A DNA stretch of 64,000 bases from Agrobacterium cavarae (lineage in GTDB: Bacteria; Pseudomonadota; Alphaproteobacteria; Rhizobiales; Rhizobiaceae): the NCBI RefSeq assembly GCF_004310285.1, contig NZ_SISF01000032.1:372001-436000 (forward strand), read 5' to 3'. The translations under genes were made by a program, and so were the position numbers. The notes beneath the pieces were generated by a model that worked only from the letters and a program-made list of their open reading frames with translations, ran no database searches and was not told where the DNA came from. This document shows positions 34,752 to 43,457 of this stretch, one piece after another (the stretch's first letter is position 1; each line of letters opens with the position of its first letter).

Positions 34752-36893
34752 TCAATAATGCAGGCCGGTACGGTCTTGGCGAACCACCCGTGCCTGCTTC
34801 AGCCCACTTTCTTCGAGAGCCACGAGCGAGAGAACGGTGCTTCCGGCATCGTCCTCATTTTGCATGAGAACGACCTCGTCGACCATCTTGGCAATCGGTG
34901 CGGAGATGGGATGCGCACTGGCAATCCCGCCATCGACAACGATAAGATCGAAAGCCTCGTTTTCCTCGCTCACCATTTTGCCCGACAGATGAGCCTGAAG
35001 ATCAGCACCAGCGGGCAGGAATTTCATCAGCACCGTGTCTTCGAAATCGACAATTCCCCCACGCTCATCACTATCTGTGACAGCGTTGTCTGCGGCGGAG
35101 GAGGAGGCGTCCAGCAACATGCGCGTCAATGCCGGATCACGGCTTGCGCCGTCCGCCAACAGCACGCGCCGTCCCAGGCGCGCGGCAGCATGGGCCAAGT
35201 TGAATGCCGTATGCGAGGCGCGATTTTGAGGTCCGACGGCTGCCACGAGCACCGCATATCCCTGTGCCAAAGGAACCGAAGAGCACAGTTCCTTCACAAG
35301 CCCCGCATAGTCGTCCTTCTCATTGGCCAGAAGCGCGCGGCTGCGCTTGGCAGGTATGATACCTGACGCAAAAGTTACGGGTTCGGGAACAGGCTCTGGC
35401 AAAGCAACAGGTGCAACCGTCGAAACCGGCGTCGATGGAACAGTCTGAAGCTTTTCTTCAGGCGGCGTGATCGCAGGCTTTTCCGGCTTCGCCCTCTTGA
35501 AGCGATTGACAATGGAAGGGGTAGCAGCGGCGACCGCTGGCCTTCGTCCACCGAACTGGTCGCGCAGCACCAGAATACCGGCTGCCAGGATCATGCCGAA
35601 GAGTCCGGCACCGGTGGCCAGCAAGGCTCTCGGCGGTCCAGCCTTTTTCAACGGCGCCTCGGCAACGGAGATGATCCGCGAATTTTCCGTCGGCGTTCCC
35701 TGCTGCTCGGAAAGCTGGCGCGTCCGCAGCAGGAAGGATTCGTAGACGGCACGGTCGCTGTCGAGCTTGCGCTGAAGCTCGCGCAGTTGCACCATCGTGC
35801 TTTCTTCGCCGTTTTGATTGCGCGTCAGCCGGTCAAGATTGGCCTGAAGAAGGGCCAACTGGTTTTTCAACCGGTCGAGATTGCGCGACGTGGTGGTGGA
35901 GAAATTGCGAAGCTGGTCGTCCAAAATTGTGGCAAGCGACTGGGTTCTCGCTCTTGCTGCTTGAAGCGCTGGATGCTGCGCGCCGAGCGAGGTTGCGAGA
36001 ACGGCCTGTTCCTCCTGGCTTTGCTGGTACCGGGCTCTGAGCGAAATGATCGAGGGAGTCAGCGACGAATCCGGGATCGAGCGCAGATATTGCCGGTCGT
36101 TACGCGCCTGCCTCAGTTCGGAGACGAGTGCCTCGTTCTCCGCAATCGTGCCTGAAAGACGCGCTATCTCCCCATTGGTGTCGGAAATCTGCTGCTCGAT
36201 ATCGGGACGCCCGGCGACATTGGCGAGGTTGTGGGTTGCCCTGTAGGCCTGAACGGCACGGTCACCATCTTCCACGGCCTTGCGCAGTTGCTCTAACTGT
36301 GCGGACAGGCCACCGCCCGTGCGCTTCAGCGTGTCGGCATTCATCTCCGAACGGAGTTCCAGATAGGTATCGGCAATCGTATTGGCGAGCTTTGCCGCCT
36401 GCTCCGGGCTGCTGGATCTCACAGTGACATTGACGATGAAGCTCTTGCCGACGATCGCAACAGACTCGGCCTTGCGCAGTCTATCGACCGCAAGCTGCGT
36501 GCGGCTTTTGCTGTCGGTATATTCGGAATTGTATGCACCGAAGTCTGGATCGTTCTGCAGATTTTCCTTTTCGACGACGCGGGTCAGAAGCTCATTCGAC
36601 GTCAGCAGATATTGCTGGTTCAGCACGTGGGAATCGACCGCTCGCGGCTGGGCGGTTAGATCGCTGTCCAAAATCCTGGAGCCTTCCGGATCAAGCAGGA
36701 TTTGAGTTGTCGCAGAATAGTAATTTGGGATGAGCAGCGACACGCCGAAGGCGGCAGCTGCCAGAAGCAGTCCGCTCAAAAGGATGATGAGGATATTACG
36801 CCATAGAAGAGCGAAGAGCCGCAGCAGGTTTTCCGGTCCATGCGTGGGTTCGCGATAGCTCGCCCCGTCCATCACGCCCTGATTCATCGCCAT
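34752..36893 (-). CDS. polysaccharide co-polymerase with degenerate kinase domain
   Basis: 713 residues in the ExoP/Wzc layout. A Wzz domain has transmembrane helices at about 32-54 and 422-445 with a long coiled periplasmic part between. The cytoplasmic domain from about 520 resembles a BY-kinase, but the Walker A place (about 551-563, AAVGPQNRASHTA) lacks the GK[S/T] core. Walker A' is reduced to VLLADGAS, Walker B remains as DLIVVDGG, and there is no C-terminal Tyr cluster. It probably controls chain length without phosphorylating itself. It heads the leftward flippase/ATP-grasp operon. Confidence 0.88.
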   Translation of the reverse strand: MAMNQGVMDGASYREPTHGPENLLRLFALLWRNILIILLSGLLLAAAAFGVSLLIPNYYSATTQILLDPEGSRILDSDLTAQPRAVDSHVLNQQYLLTSNELLTRVVEKENLQNDPDFGAYNSEYTDSKSRTQLAVDRLRKAESVAIVGKSFIVNVTVRSSSPEQAAKLANTIADTYLELRSEMNADTLKRTGGGLSAQLEQLRKAVEDGDRAVQAYRATHNLANVAGRPDIEQQISDTNGEIARLSGTIAENEALVSELRQARNDRQYLRSIPDSSLTPSIISLRARYQQSQEEQAVLATSLGAQHPALQAARARTQSLATILDDQLRNFSTTTSRNLDRLKNQLALLQANLDRLTRNQNGEESTMVQLRELQRKLDSDRAVYESFLLRTRQLSEQQGTPTENSRIISVAEAPLKKAGPPRALLATGAGLFGMILAAGILVLRDQFGGRRPAVAAATPSIVNRFKRAKPEKPAITPPEEKLQTVPSTPVSTVAPVALPEPVPEPVTFASGIIPAKRSRALLANEKDDYAGLVKELCSSVPLAQGYAVLVAAVGPQNRASHTAFNLAHAAARLGRRVLLADGASRDPALTRMLLDASSSAADNAVTDSDERGGIVDFEDTVLMKFLPAGADLQAHLSGKMVSEENEAFDLIVVDGGIASAHPISAPIAKMVDEVVLMQNEDDAGSTVLSLVALEESGLKQARVVRQDRTGLHY

Positions 36894-37103
36894 CTCAGTT
36901 CACCGGCCCATAACGCAAACACATAAAAGCAGACGAGGAACTGGTGAGGACAACATCACCATGACCCGCGCGACAGAGATGTCCAAGCTTTAAAGATGGC
37001 CGCTTCAGTATATCGGCGCTCCAGCACAGACACTCTCTGGATCACCCTAGAACAGCACCTGTTAACATACCGTTTGTCGGGTGTTGGCGAGCCTTAATGC
37101 AAG

Positions 37104-37134
37104 AAGGCCGCGGAGCGGGCGGCTCCTCGGCCTT
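37104..37134 (-). terminator. hairpin downstream of thuB
   Basis: AAGGCCG-C-GGAGC and GCTCC-T-CGGCCTT pair in a 12-bp stem with one C-T mismatch. It starts 27 nt after the thuB stop. The T-tract on - is weak (CTTCTTGCATT), so termination may be partial. Confidence 0.6.
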
Positions 37135-37160
37135 CAATGTCTGTGCTGACTGTCGAAACC

Positions 37161-38204
37161 TCAGACGGCGATTTCGCGTCGCTCGCGATCGGTGATGATC
37201 GAGAGGTCGAGGATCTTCTGCAGGTTGGCCGCGTGACGGAAATCAGGATCGGCGACCCCACCCTCCATCACGGCCTTGGCGAATTTCTCGTAATTGGTCG
37301 GCACGGGTTCCGGCTCGATATCCCGCCAGACCGCCTTTTCGATATCCTCGCCAAGGCAACCGCGCAGCGTCGAATATTCCGGCGTATGGACGACCTCAAG
37401 CGCGCCCTTGTCGCCATGCAGGCGCAGGCGAAGCTCGTTCAGGTGGCCGGTCGCCCAACGGGTAGCGTGAATGACGCCCATGGCGCCGTTCTGCAATTCC
37501 GCCGTCATGGTGAAGCTGTCATTTGCATCGAGATCATAGACGTCGATCCGGTTACCCTCATACTTGTCGAAGGTCTTCAGACGCGTGAAGATGCGCTCCA
37601 CATCACTTCCCGCACCATAGGACGCAAAGTCGAGAATGTGGATGCCGACATCGCCCAGCACACCGTTTGAGCCGTGCTTGGTCGACAGGCGCCAGAGCCA
37701 TTTGCTCTCCGTCATCCAGTCGCCCCAGGCTTTCGACACCAGCCAGCTCTGGAGATAGGATGCCTCCAGGTGGCGAAGCTTGCCGATGCGACCGTCCAGC
37801 ACCATCTTGCGCGCTTCCTGTAGCGGAGCAACATTGCGATAGGTGAGATTGACCATGGCAACGAGACCGGCCTGTTCGGCGGCATCCGCCATTTCGGCAG
37901 CCTTGCCATAGGTTTCCGCCAGCGGTTTTTCGCAGAAGACGTGCTTACCGGCAGCAAGCAGCTTGAGGCTGGTTGGGTGGTGGATTGCGTCAGGCGTGAC
38001 GTTCGCCACCGCATCGAACTCGCCCCAGGCAAGGGCATCATCCAGCGAGGTGAAGGTCAGCGGAATGTTGTGGCGTGCGGCAAAGGCGCGGACGATTACC
38101 TCGTCCACATCCACTGCTGCAACGGTTTCCACACCGGAAATCTGAGAGAAATGGGTGGCGTGCGTGTTCGCCATGCCACCGGTACCGAGAATAAGAAGCT
38201 TCAT
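37161..38204 (-). CDS. thuB: Gfo/Idh/MocA dehydrogenase ThuB
   Basis: A 347-residue NAD(P)-dependent oxidoreductase. The N-terminal Rossmann motif is GTGGMANTH and the family signature EKPLAET includes the catalytic Lys. In Sinorhizobium, ThuA and ThuB together oxidise trehalose and related disaccharides to 3-keto sugars. Here it is the last gene of the thu operon; its ATG is 7 bp beyond the thuA stop, which also supplies the AGG ribosome site. Confidence 0.93.
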   Translation of the reverse strand: MKLLILGTGGMANTHATHFSQISGVETVAAVDVDEVIVRAFAARHNIPLTFTSLDDALAWGEFDAVANVTPDAIHHPTSLKLLAAGKHVFCEKPLAETYGKAAEMADAAEQAGLVAMVNLTYRNVAPLQEARKMVLDGRIGKLRHLEASYLQSWLVSKAWGDWMTESKWLWRLSTKHGSNGVLGDVGIHILDFASYGAGSDVERIFTRLKTFDKYEGNRIDVYDLDANDSFTMTAELQNGAMGVIHATRWATGHLNELRLRLHGDKGALEVVHTPEYSTLRGCLGEDIEKAVWRDIEPEPVPTNYEKFAKAVMEGGVADPDFRHAANLQKILDLSIITDRERREIAV

Positions 38205-38210
38205 GATGGA

Positions 38211-38996
38211 TTACCTGTAACCTGCTTCACCAGCCTGGTGCAGTTTGGGGCCGCGCTCTTCGATAGGCTCAAGCGCCTTGTCGACCGGCACGTTCGGGGC
38301 ATCGTGGATGCTCTTCAGCGCGCCTGCCGGATTGTAGGCCCATTTGACCGAGTTGCTGATGACCGTCTGAATATTGGCGTCGTGGTAGGTGGGATATGTT
38401 TCATGTCCCGGACGGAAATAAAAGATGTTGCCCGCACCGCGGCGCCATGTGAGACCGGAGCGGAAAACCTCGCCGCCCTGGAACCAGGAAATAAATACGG
38501 TTTCAAGGGGTTCTGGCACGGAGAACTGCTCCCCGTACATTTCCTCGTTTTCCAGTTCAAAATGCTCCGGCAGGCCGGCGGCGATTGGGTGACGGGGATT
38601 AATGGTCCAGATGCGTTCACGCTCGCCGGCTTCGCGCCACTTCAAGGCGCAGGGCGTGCCCATCAGCCGCTTGAACGGCTTGGAGAAGTGACCGGAGTGG
38701 AGAACGATGAGACCCATGCCTTCCCAGACGCGCTTGGCGACGCGCTCGACAATTTCGTCCTGAACGGCGCCATGGTCCTTGTGGCCCCACCAGACCAGCA
38801 CATCGGTCTCGTCCAATCTCGCCTGCGAAAGCCCGTGCTCGGGCTCCTGCAGGGTGGCGGTCGTCGCATTGATCTCCGGGTCCTTGTTCAAGGCATCGGC
38901 AATCGTGTTGTGCATGCCGTTGGGATACACAGCACGAACCGTCTCATTGATATGCTCGTGGATGTTCTCGCCCCAGACGACGGTATTGATGGTCAT
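38211..38996 (-). CDS. thuA: ThuA family trehalose-utilisation protein
   Basis: A 261-residue protein with a class I glutamine-amidotransferase-like fold, as in the ThuA family (DVLVWWGHKDH, LHSGHFSKPFKR). It works with ThuB in disaccharide 3-keto oxidation; the detailed chemistry of ThuA is not settled in anything I can see. AAGGAG lies 7 nt before its ATG. It is 56 bp downstream of thuK. Confidence 0.94.
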   Translation of the reverse strand: MTINTVVWGENIHEHINETVRAVYPNGMHNTIADALNKDPEINATTATLQEPEHGLSQARLDETDVLVWWGHKDHGAVQDEIVERVAKRVWEGMGLIVLHSGHFSKPFKRLMGTPCALKWREAGERERIWTINPRHPIAAGLPEHFELENEEMYGEQFSVPEPLETVFISWFQGGEVFRSGLTWRRGAGNIFYFRPGHETYPTYHDANIQTVISNSVKWAYNPAGALKSIHDAPNVPVDKALEPIEERGPKLHQAGEAGYR

Positions 38997-39052
38997 AGAT
39001 ATGCTCCTTGATGAACCAGCGCGGGTTGTTAACGCCGGTGAAGTGAAATTGA

Positions 39053-40081
39053 TCAGGCGGCTCCGCGTGTTTCTGCTCTTTTCAGAGCAACACCTGCCTG
39101 ATCGAAACGGTGAATGTGCTCCGGCAAGGGCGAGAGCTTTAGTTTTTCGCCGGGCGCTCGGTGCGAAACACCCTCCTCGCGCACGACAAGCGGCTCGTCC
39201 GCGCCGATATCGACGTAGATGTAGCTATCGGAGCCGAGCATTTCGGAGTGAACGATTTCGCCCGTCCAGCCACCCGCTCCATCGGAAACCACGATATGCT
39301 CCGGCCGAATACCGATCGAATGGGCGCCATGGCTTTCGGCGAGATGACCACTGATGAAATTCATCTTCGGCGAGCCGATGAAGCCGGCGACGAAGGTGTT
39401 GACCGGGGTTTCGTAAAGCTCGAGTGGCGTGCCGACCTGCTCGACACGACCGTCCCGCAACACGCAAATTCTGTCTGCAAGCGTCATCGCCTCCACCTGA
39501 TCGTGGGTAACGTAGATCATGGTCGTGTCATGCATGCTACGGTGGAGCTTGGCAATTTCAAGACGGGTCGCGACACGAAGGGCGGCATCCAGATTGGAGA
39601 GTGGCTCGTCGAAGAGGAAGACCTTGGGATCGCGAACGATAGCGCGTCCGATCGCCACACGCTGACGCTGGCCGCCGGAAAGCTGTTTGGGCAGACGTTC
39701 GAGATAGGGCGTCAGCTGCAGCATCTCTGCGGCCGCTTCCACGCGCTTGCGCCGCTCTTGCTTGCTGGAGCCGGCGAGCTTCATGCCGAAGGCCATGTTC
39801 TCGAAAACGGTCATGTGCGGATAGAGTGCATAGGACTGAAAGACCATGGCGACACCGCGCTTGGCGGGTGTGAGGCGATTGACCACCTCGCCCTCGAAGG
39901 ACAGTTCACCGCCGGTGATTTCCTCCAGGCCGCAGATGAGACGCAGCAGCGTCGATTTCCCGCAGCCGGATGGGCCGACGAAGACCATGAATTCGCCGGA
40001 GCGGATATCCATGTCGATGCCTTTGATCACCTCGAAAGCGCCAAAGGATTTGCGCACGTTGCGCAGTTGAATGCTGGTCAT
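39053..40081 (-). CDS. thuK: ABC transporter ATPase ThuK
   Basis: A 342-residue CUT1/MalK-type ATPase powering disaccharide import through ThuFG. Walker A is GPSGCGKST, the signature LSGGQRQR, Walker B VFLFDEPLSNLD. A C-terminal TOBE domain (about 240-340; SIGIRPEHIVV) follows, usually regulatory. The ATG at 40081 has AGGAG 7 nt upstream and follows thuG by 10 bp. Confidence 0.95.
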   Translation of the reverse strand: MTSIQLRNVRKSFGAFEVIKGIDMDIRSGEFMVFVGPSGCGKSTLLRLICGLEEITGGELSFEGEVVNRLTPAKRGVAMVFQSYALYPHMTVFENMAFGMKLAGSSKQERRKRVEAAAEMLQLTPYLERLPKQLSGGQRQRVAIGRAIVRDPKVFLFDEPLSNLDAALRVATRLEIAKLHRSMHDTTMIYVTHDQVEAMTLADRICVLRDGRVEQVGTPLELYETPVNTFVAGFIGSPKMNFISGHLAESHGAHSIGIRPEHIVVSDGAGGWTGEIVHSEMLGSDSYIYVDIGADEPLVVREEGVSHRAPGEKLKLSPLPEHIHRFDQAGVALKRAETRGAA

Positions 40082-40091
40082 GAGATTTCTC

Positions 40092-40925
40092 CTAGCCTTT
40101 GACGCCGCCGGCGGTGAGGCCGGAAATGATGCGTCGCTGGAAGATCAGAACGAGGATGACGAGTGGAACAGTGACGATGACGGAGGCCGCCATGATCGTT
40201 CCCCAGGGAATTTCAAACTGGGAGCTTCCCGAAAGCAGGGCGATCGCCACCGGAACCGTGCGTTGATCGTTCGATGAGGTGAAAGTGAGCGCGAAGAGGA
40301 ACTCGTTCCAGGCCGCGATGAAGGCGAGAAGCCCTGTCGTGACCAGCGCCGGCCACATCAGCGGCAGGAAGACCTGCGTGATGACGACCCACGGCGAGGC
40401 ACCATCGACGATCGCCGCCTCTTCGATTTCCACTGGCAGATCCCGCATGAAGGTCGTCAGAACCCAGACGGTAAAGGGCAGCGTGAAGATCATGTAGGAG
40501 AAGATCAGTGCCAGCGGCGTGTTGAACAGACCCGCCCAGCGGATCAATTCAAAGAGGCCGGCCAGCACCGCGATCTGCGGAAACATCGAAACCGAGAGGA
40601 TGGTCAAAAGCAGCAGCGCGCGTCCCCTGAAGCGAACGCGGGCAAGCGCATAAGCCGCCGTTACCGCCAGAAGCAGCGAGAGAGCCACGACGCAGGTTGC
40701 CACCATCAGCGAGTTGCCGAGATTGCGCAGGAAGCTGTCATTGGCCAGCACGTCGGCATAATTGCCAAAAGAAAAGCTCTTCGGCAGATAGTTGATTTCG
40801 AAAAGAGCCGTGCCGGATTTGAAGCTGGTCAGGATGGCATAGTAGAAGGGAAAGACCGCCACCACGATGATGATGGCGACGAGCGCATAAAAGGCGGTGT
40901 TTTTCACAACCGTCGAAGCTGTCAT
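40092..40925 (-). CDS. thuG: ABC transporter permease ThuG
   Basis: A 277-residue MalG-like permease with six hydrophobic helices. The EAA loop (EAAIVDGASPWVVITQVFLP) is the ThuK contact site. The ATG at 40925 overlaps the thuF stop as ATGA; a longer in-frame start 12 codons earlier lies inside thuF. Confidence 0.94.
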   Translation of the reverse strand: MTASTVVKNTAFYALVAIIIVVAVFPFYYAILTSFKSGTALFEINYLPKSFSFGNYADVLANDSFLRNLGNSLMVATCVVALSLLLAVTAAYALARVRFRGRALLLLTILSVSMFPQIAVLAGLFELIRWAGLFNTPLALIFSYMIFTLPFTVWVLTTFMRDLPVEIEEAAIVDGASPWVVITQVFLPLMWPALVTTGLLAFIAAWNEFLFALTFTSSNDQRTVPVAIALLSGSSQFEIPWGTIMAASVIVTVPLVILVLIFQRRIISGLTAGGVKG

Positions 40926-41890
40926 TTTGCGCCTCCATCGGTGTTGACGCGGCCAAGCCACATATAGACGATGGTGATCGAGGCGATGATGAGAAACAGC
41001 ATCGTCGAGACCGCCGCACCATAGGCGAACTTGTCGAAATCGAAGAGGTTTTCACGCGCCAACACCGACAAGGTGCGTGTCTGGGCGTTGTTGGGCGTCA
41101 GGATGTAGATGAGGTCGAAGACGCGCATCGCATCCAGCATGCGGAAGATGACCGCGACCATCAGCGCCGGACGGATCATCGGCAGTGTGACGCGCCAAAA
41201 CACCTTGATCGGGTGGATGCCATCGACCTTGGCTGCCTCATACATATCCTTCGGCACCATCTGCAGACCGGCGAGAATGAGGAGCGCCATGAAGGGCGTC
41301 GTCTTCCACACATCGACGATCAGCACGGCGGTCATAGCGGTCTCAGGATTGGCCGTCCATGCGATCTTCTGGCTGATAAGGCCAAGGCTCAGCATCATGT
41401 CGTTCAAGATGCCGAACTGATCGTTCAGCATCCAGGACCACATGCGTGCCGAAACGATGGTCGGAATGGCCCAGGGAATAAGGATCGCCGCACGCACGAG
41501 GCCTCGACCCCTGAATTCGGCGTTCAGCACCAGCGCAACGATGAGACCGAGGACCGTTTCAAGCGACACGGAGACGATGGTGAATTTCACCGTGTTCCAG
41601 GCAGCGCCCCAGAAGATCGGATCTGCCAGGAGACCACGATAGACGGTGCGGCCGCTGCTGAGCGTATTCCACGAAATGTAGTTCTTGAGTCCGACGAATT
41701 GGGCGCCGGAGAGATTGGTCAGAGAGGCGTCCGTCAGGCTGAACCAGACGGTTCTGACGAGAGGCCAGCCCGCGACAAGCGCGAGCACGAGAAAGGTCGG
41801 GGCGAGGAAAAGCCAGGCAGAGCGCAGCCGCTCGGACTGCAGGTCGGAGCCGACCATCGCCGCCTGTCGATCAGGGACAGTTGTTTTCAT
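40922..41890 (-). CDS. thuF: ABC transporter permease ThuF
   Basis: A 322-residue MalF-like permease with six main hydrophobic helices and the EAA loop (YEAAKVDGIHPIKVFWRVTLP). The ATG at 41890 has GGTGGAAG upstream; a GTG four codons earlier is in frame. It pairs with ThuG as the membrane channel and follows thuE by 63 bp. Confidence 0.94.
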   Translation of the reverse strand: MKTTVPDRQAAMVGSDLQSERLRSAWLFLAPTFLVLALVAGWPLVRTVWFSLTDASLTNLSGAQFVGLKNYISWNTLSSGRTVYRGLLADPIFWGAAWNTVKFTIVSVSLETVLGLIVALVLNAEFRGRGLVRAAILIPWAIPTIVSARMWSWMLNDQFGILNDMMLSLGLISQKIAWTANPETAMTAVLIVDVWKTTPFMALLILAGLQMVPKDMYEAAKVDGIHPIKVFWRVTLPMIRPALMVAVIFRMLDAMRVFDLIYILTPNNAQTRTLSVLARENLFDFDKFAYGAAVSTMLFLIIASITIVYMWLGRVNTDGGAK

Positions 41891-41953
41891 GAGAGCTTCC
41901 ACCGATTGGACGGGAGGCGAAGCGGCGAGCGATGCCGCTTCGCGTTCACAGTG

Positions 41954-43222
41954 TTACCAGCCACTGCCCTTGAGATCGGTCAGCTCGACTTCGAGAAGTT
42001 CGAGGTTTTCGGCAGCCGTGCCGGAACCGGAGAGCGTGTTGTGCACGGCGCCCCAAAACTTCGACGAGACCTCGTTGTACTTCACCTTGGTTGCCGCGGA
42101 CGGACGCGGAACCGCCGTTTCGAAGATCGGCTTCCACTGCGGCATGAAAGGCTGCGCTGCAGCCACATCCTTGTCGTCGTAAAGCGCTGCAATGGTGGGC
42201 ATGTTAGAGAGTTCCACGGCCCGCTTCTTCTGCGTTTCGGCAGAGGTCAGGAACTTGACCAGTTCGATGGCTGCATCCTGGCTCTTCGAATATTTCGAGA
42301 CAGCGACGTTCCAGCCACCCAGGGTCGAAGCAGGTGCCTCACCGTCTGCGCCCGCTGGCAGCGGCGCGACGCTGAACTTGCCCTTGATGGCGCTATCGGC
42401 GCCATTGCCCAGAGCATAGGCATAGGGCCAGTTGCGCATGAAGACGGAGTTGCCCGTCTGCCAGACGCCGCGGGCCTCCTCTTCCTTGTAGGCCAATGCG
42501 CCCTGGGGCGAAATCGTGCCGATCCAGCTTTTCGCCATATCGAGAGCGGCAGCGGCCTTCTCGTTGTTGATGGTGATGTCGCCATTGGTCTCGACGATAT
42601 GCCCACCGCCAGCGGACGCCACCCATTCGAGCGCGTTGCAGGTCAGACCTTCATAAGCGCTGCCCTGGAACACGAAGCCCCACATATCCTTCTGGCCGGC
42701 TGCACGTTCCTTGTCCTGAATTTCCTTGGCAGTCTCTGCCATCTCTTTCCAGGTCTTCGGCGGCTGCTTGCCGTATTTGTCGAGCAGATCCTTGCGATAG
42801 AACATCGCCGGCGCATCGGTGTACATCGGCATGGCCACAAGCTTGCCGTCCACGGTTTGCGACGCGACCACGGATGGGAAATGCTGACCGATGACATCCT
42901 TGGCCGCAGCCGTCAGATCGACGAACTGATCGGCAAGTTGTGGCGCCCAGACGATATCGGTCTGGTAGACATCCACATCCGTGTTCCCGGCTGCAAGCCA
43001 AAGGCGATACTGGCTGAACTGTTCGCTGGACGATGGCGGCATCGTCACCAGCTTCACCTTGTGGCCGCTCTGCTTTTCAAACTCGGCCAGACGCTCGCGA
43101 ATGAAGTTCAGATTCTTGCCGGTGGAATTGGCTGCCATGGCGATCTCGGCAGCTTGGGCCGACGCCGCAAAAGCCAAAAGGCTGCCGCACAGCAACAAGG
43201 CCCTCTTAGAAAAGTTCGTCAT
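41954..43222 (-). CDS. thuE: trehalose/disaccharide-binding protein ThuE
   Basis: A 422-residue periplasmic solute-binding protein, cluster 1 (MalE-like). A signal peptide (MTNFSKRALLLCGSLLAFAA, cleavage near AQA) is clear. The ligand-binding lobes follow, with DVYQTDIVWAPQLADQF typical of ThuE. Two ATGs are adjacent; the one at 43222 is 6 nt from GGAGG. It is the first gene of the operon, directly behind an operator and promoter. Confidence 0.95.
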   Translation of the reverse strand: MTNFSKRALLLCGSLLAFAASAQAAEIAMAANSTGKNLNFIRERLAEFEKQSGHKVKLVTMPPSSSEQFSQYRLWLAAGNTDVDVYQTDIVWAPQLADQFVDLTAAAKDVIGQHFPSVVASQTVDGKLVAMPMYTDAPAMFYRKDLLDKYGKQPPKTWKEMAETAKEIQDKERAAGQKDMWGFVFQGSAYEGLTCNALEWVASAGGGHIVETNGDITINNEKAAAALDMAKSWIGTISPQGALAYKEEEARGVWQTGNSVFMRNWPYAYALGNGADSAIKGKFSVAPLPAGADGEAPASTLGGWNVAVSKYSKSQDAAIELVKFLTSAETQKKRAVELSNMPTIAALYDDKDVAAAQPFMPQWKPIFETAVPRPSAATKVKYNEVSSKFWGAVHNTLSGSGTAAENLELLEVELTDLKGSGW

Positions 43223-43255
43223 CATTCTCCTCCCTATGAAACTTTGACGATATGT

Positions 43256-43277
43256 AAATTGAAAACGCTTTCAATTT
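43256..43277. promoter_or_regulatory. thuE operator (LacI-family palindrome)
   Basis: Perfect 9-bp arms AAATTGAAA and TTTCAATTT flank ACGC. It sits just downstream of the predicted thuE -10, over the likely transcription start, 34 bp before the thuE ATG. It shares CGCTTTC[A/G]ATTTTT with the second site at 43411. A LacI-type repressor (ThuR) is encoded alongside. Confidence 0.75.
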
Positions 43278-43282
43278 TTCGA

Positions 43283-43310
43283 AGCTTACAATTCCTCTTC
43301 CGCCTGTCAA
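43283..43310 (-). promoter_or_regulatory. predicted thuE promoter
   Basis: On -, TTGACA (43310-43305) and TAAGCT (43288-43283) are 16 nt apart. The -35 is perfect and the -10 weak. The operator follows immediately, as expected for repression. Confidence 0.5.
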
Positions 43311-43410
43311 TAGCGGATGAAATGGTATTTTTCCGCGTTGACACGCGCGCGAGGGCACCATTGCAGAGAAGTCTCTGAATCTAAATGCTTCATCCTCCTT
43401 ATCTAATTTT

Positions 43411-43426
43411 AAATCGCTTTCGATTT
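43411..43426. promoter_or_regulatory. second operator-like site before thuR
   Basis: AAATCG and CGATTT flank CTTT, a perfect dyad 32 bp before the thuR start. From CGCTTTC onward it matches the thuE operator at 13 of 14 bases. It probably mediates autoregulation of thuR or looping between the two sites. Confidence 0.65.
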
Positions 43427-43457
43427 TTGTTGCTTGAAAAATTCGCTTTGAGCTAGC

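Noticed and set aside
41213..43378. 721-codon frame on +
   Set aside because: Antisense to thuF and thuE, which have complete motifs; low-information composition.
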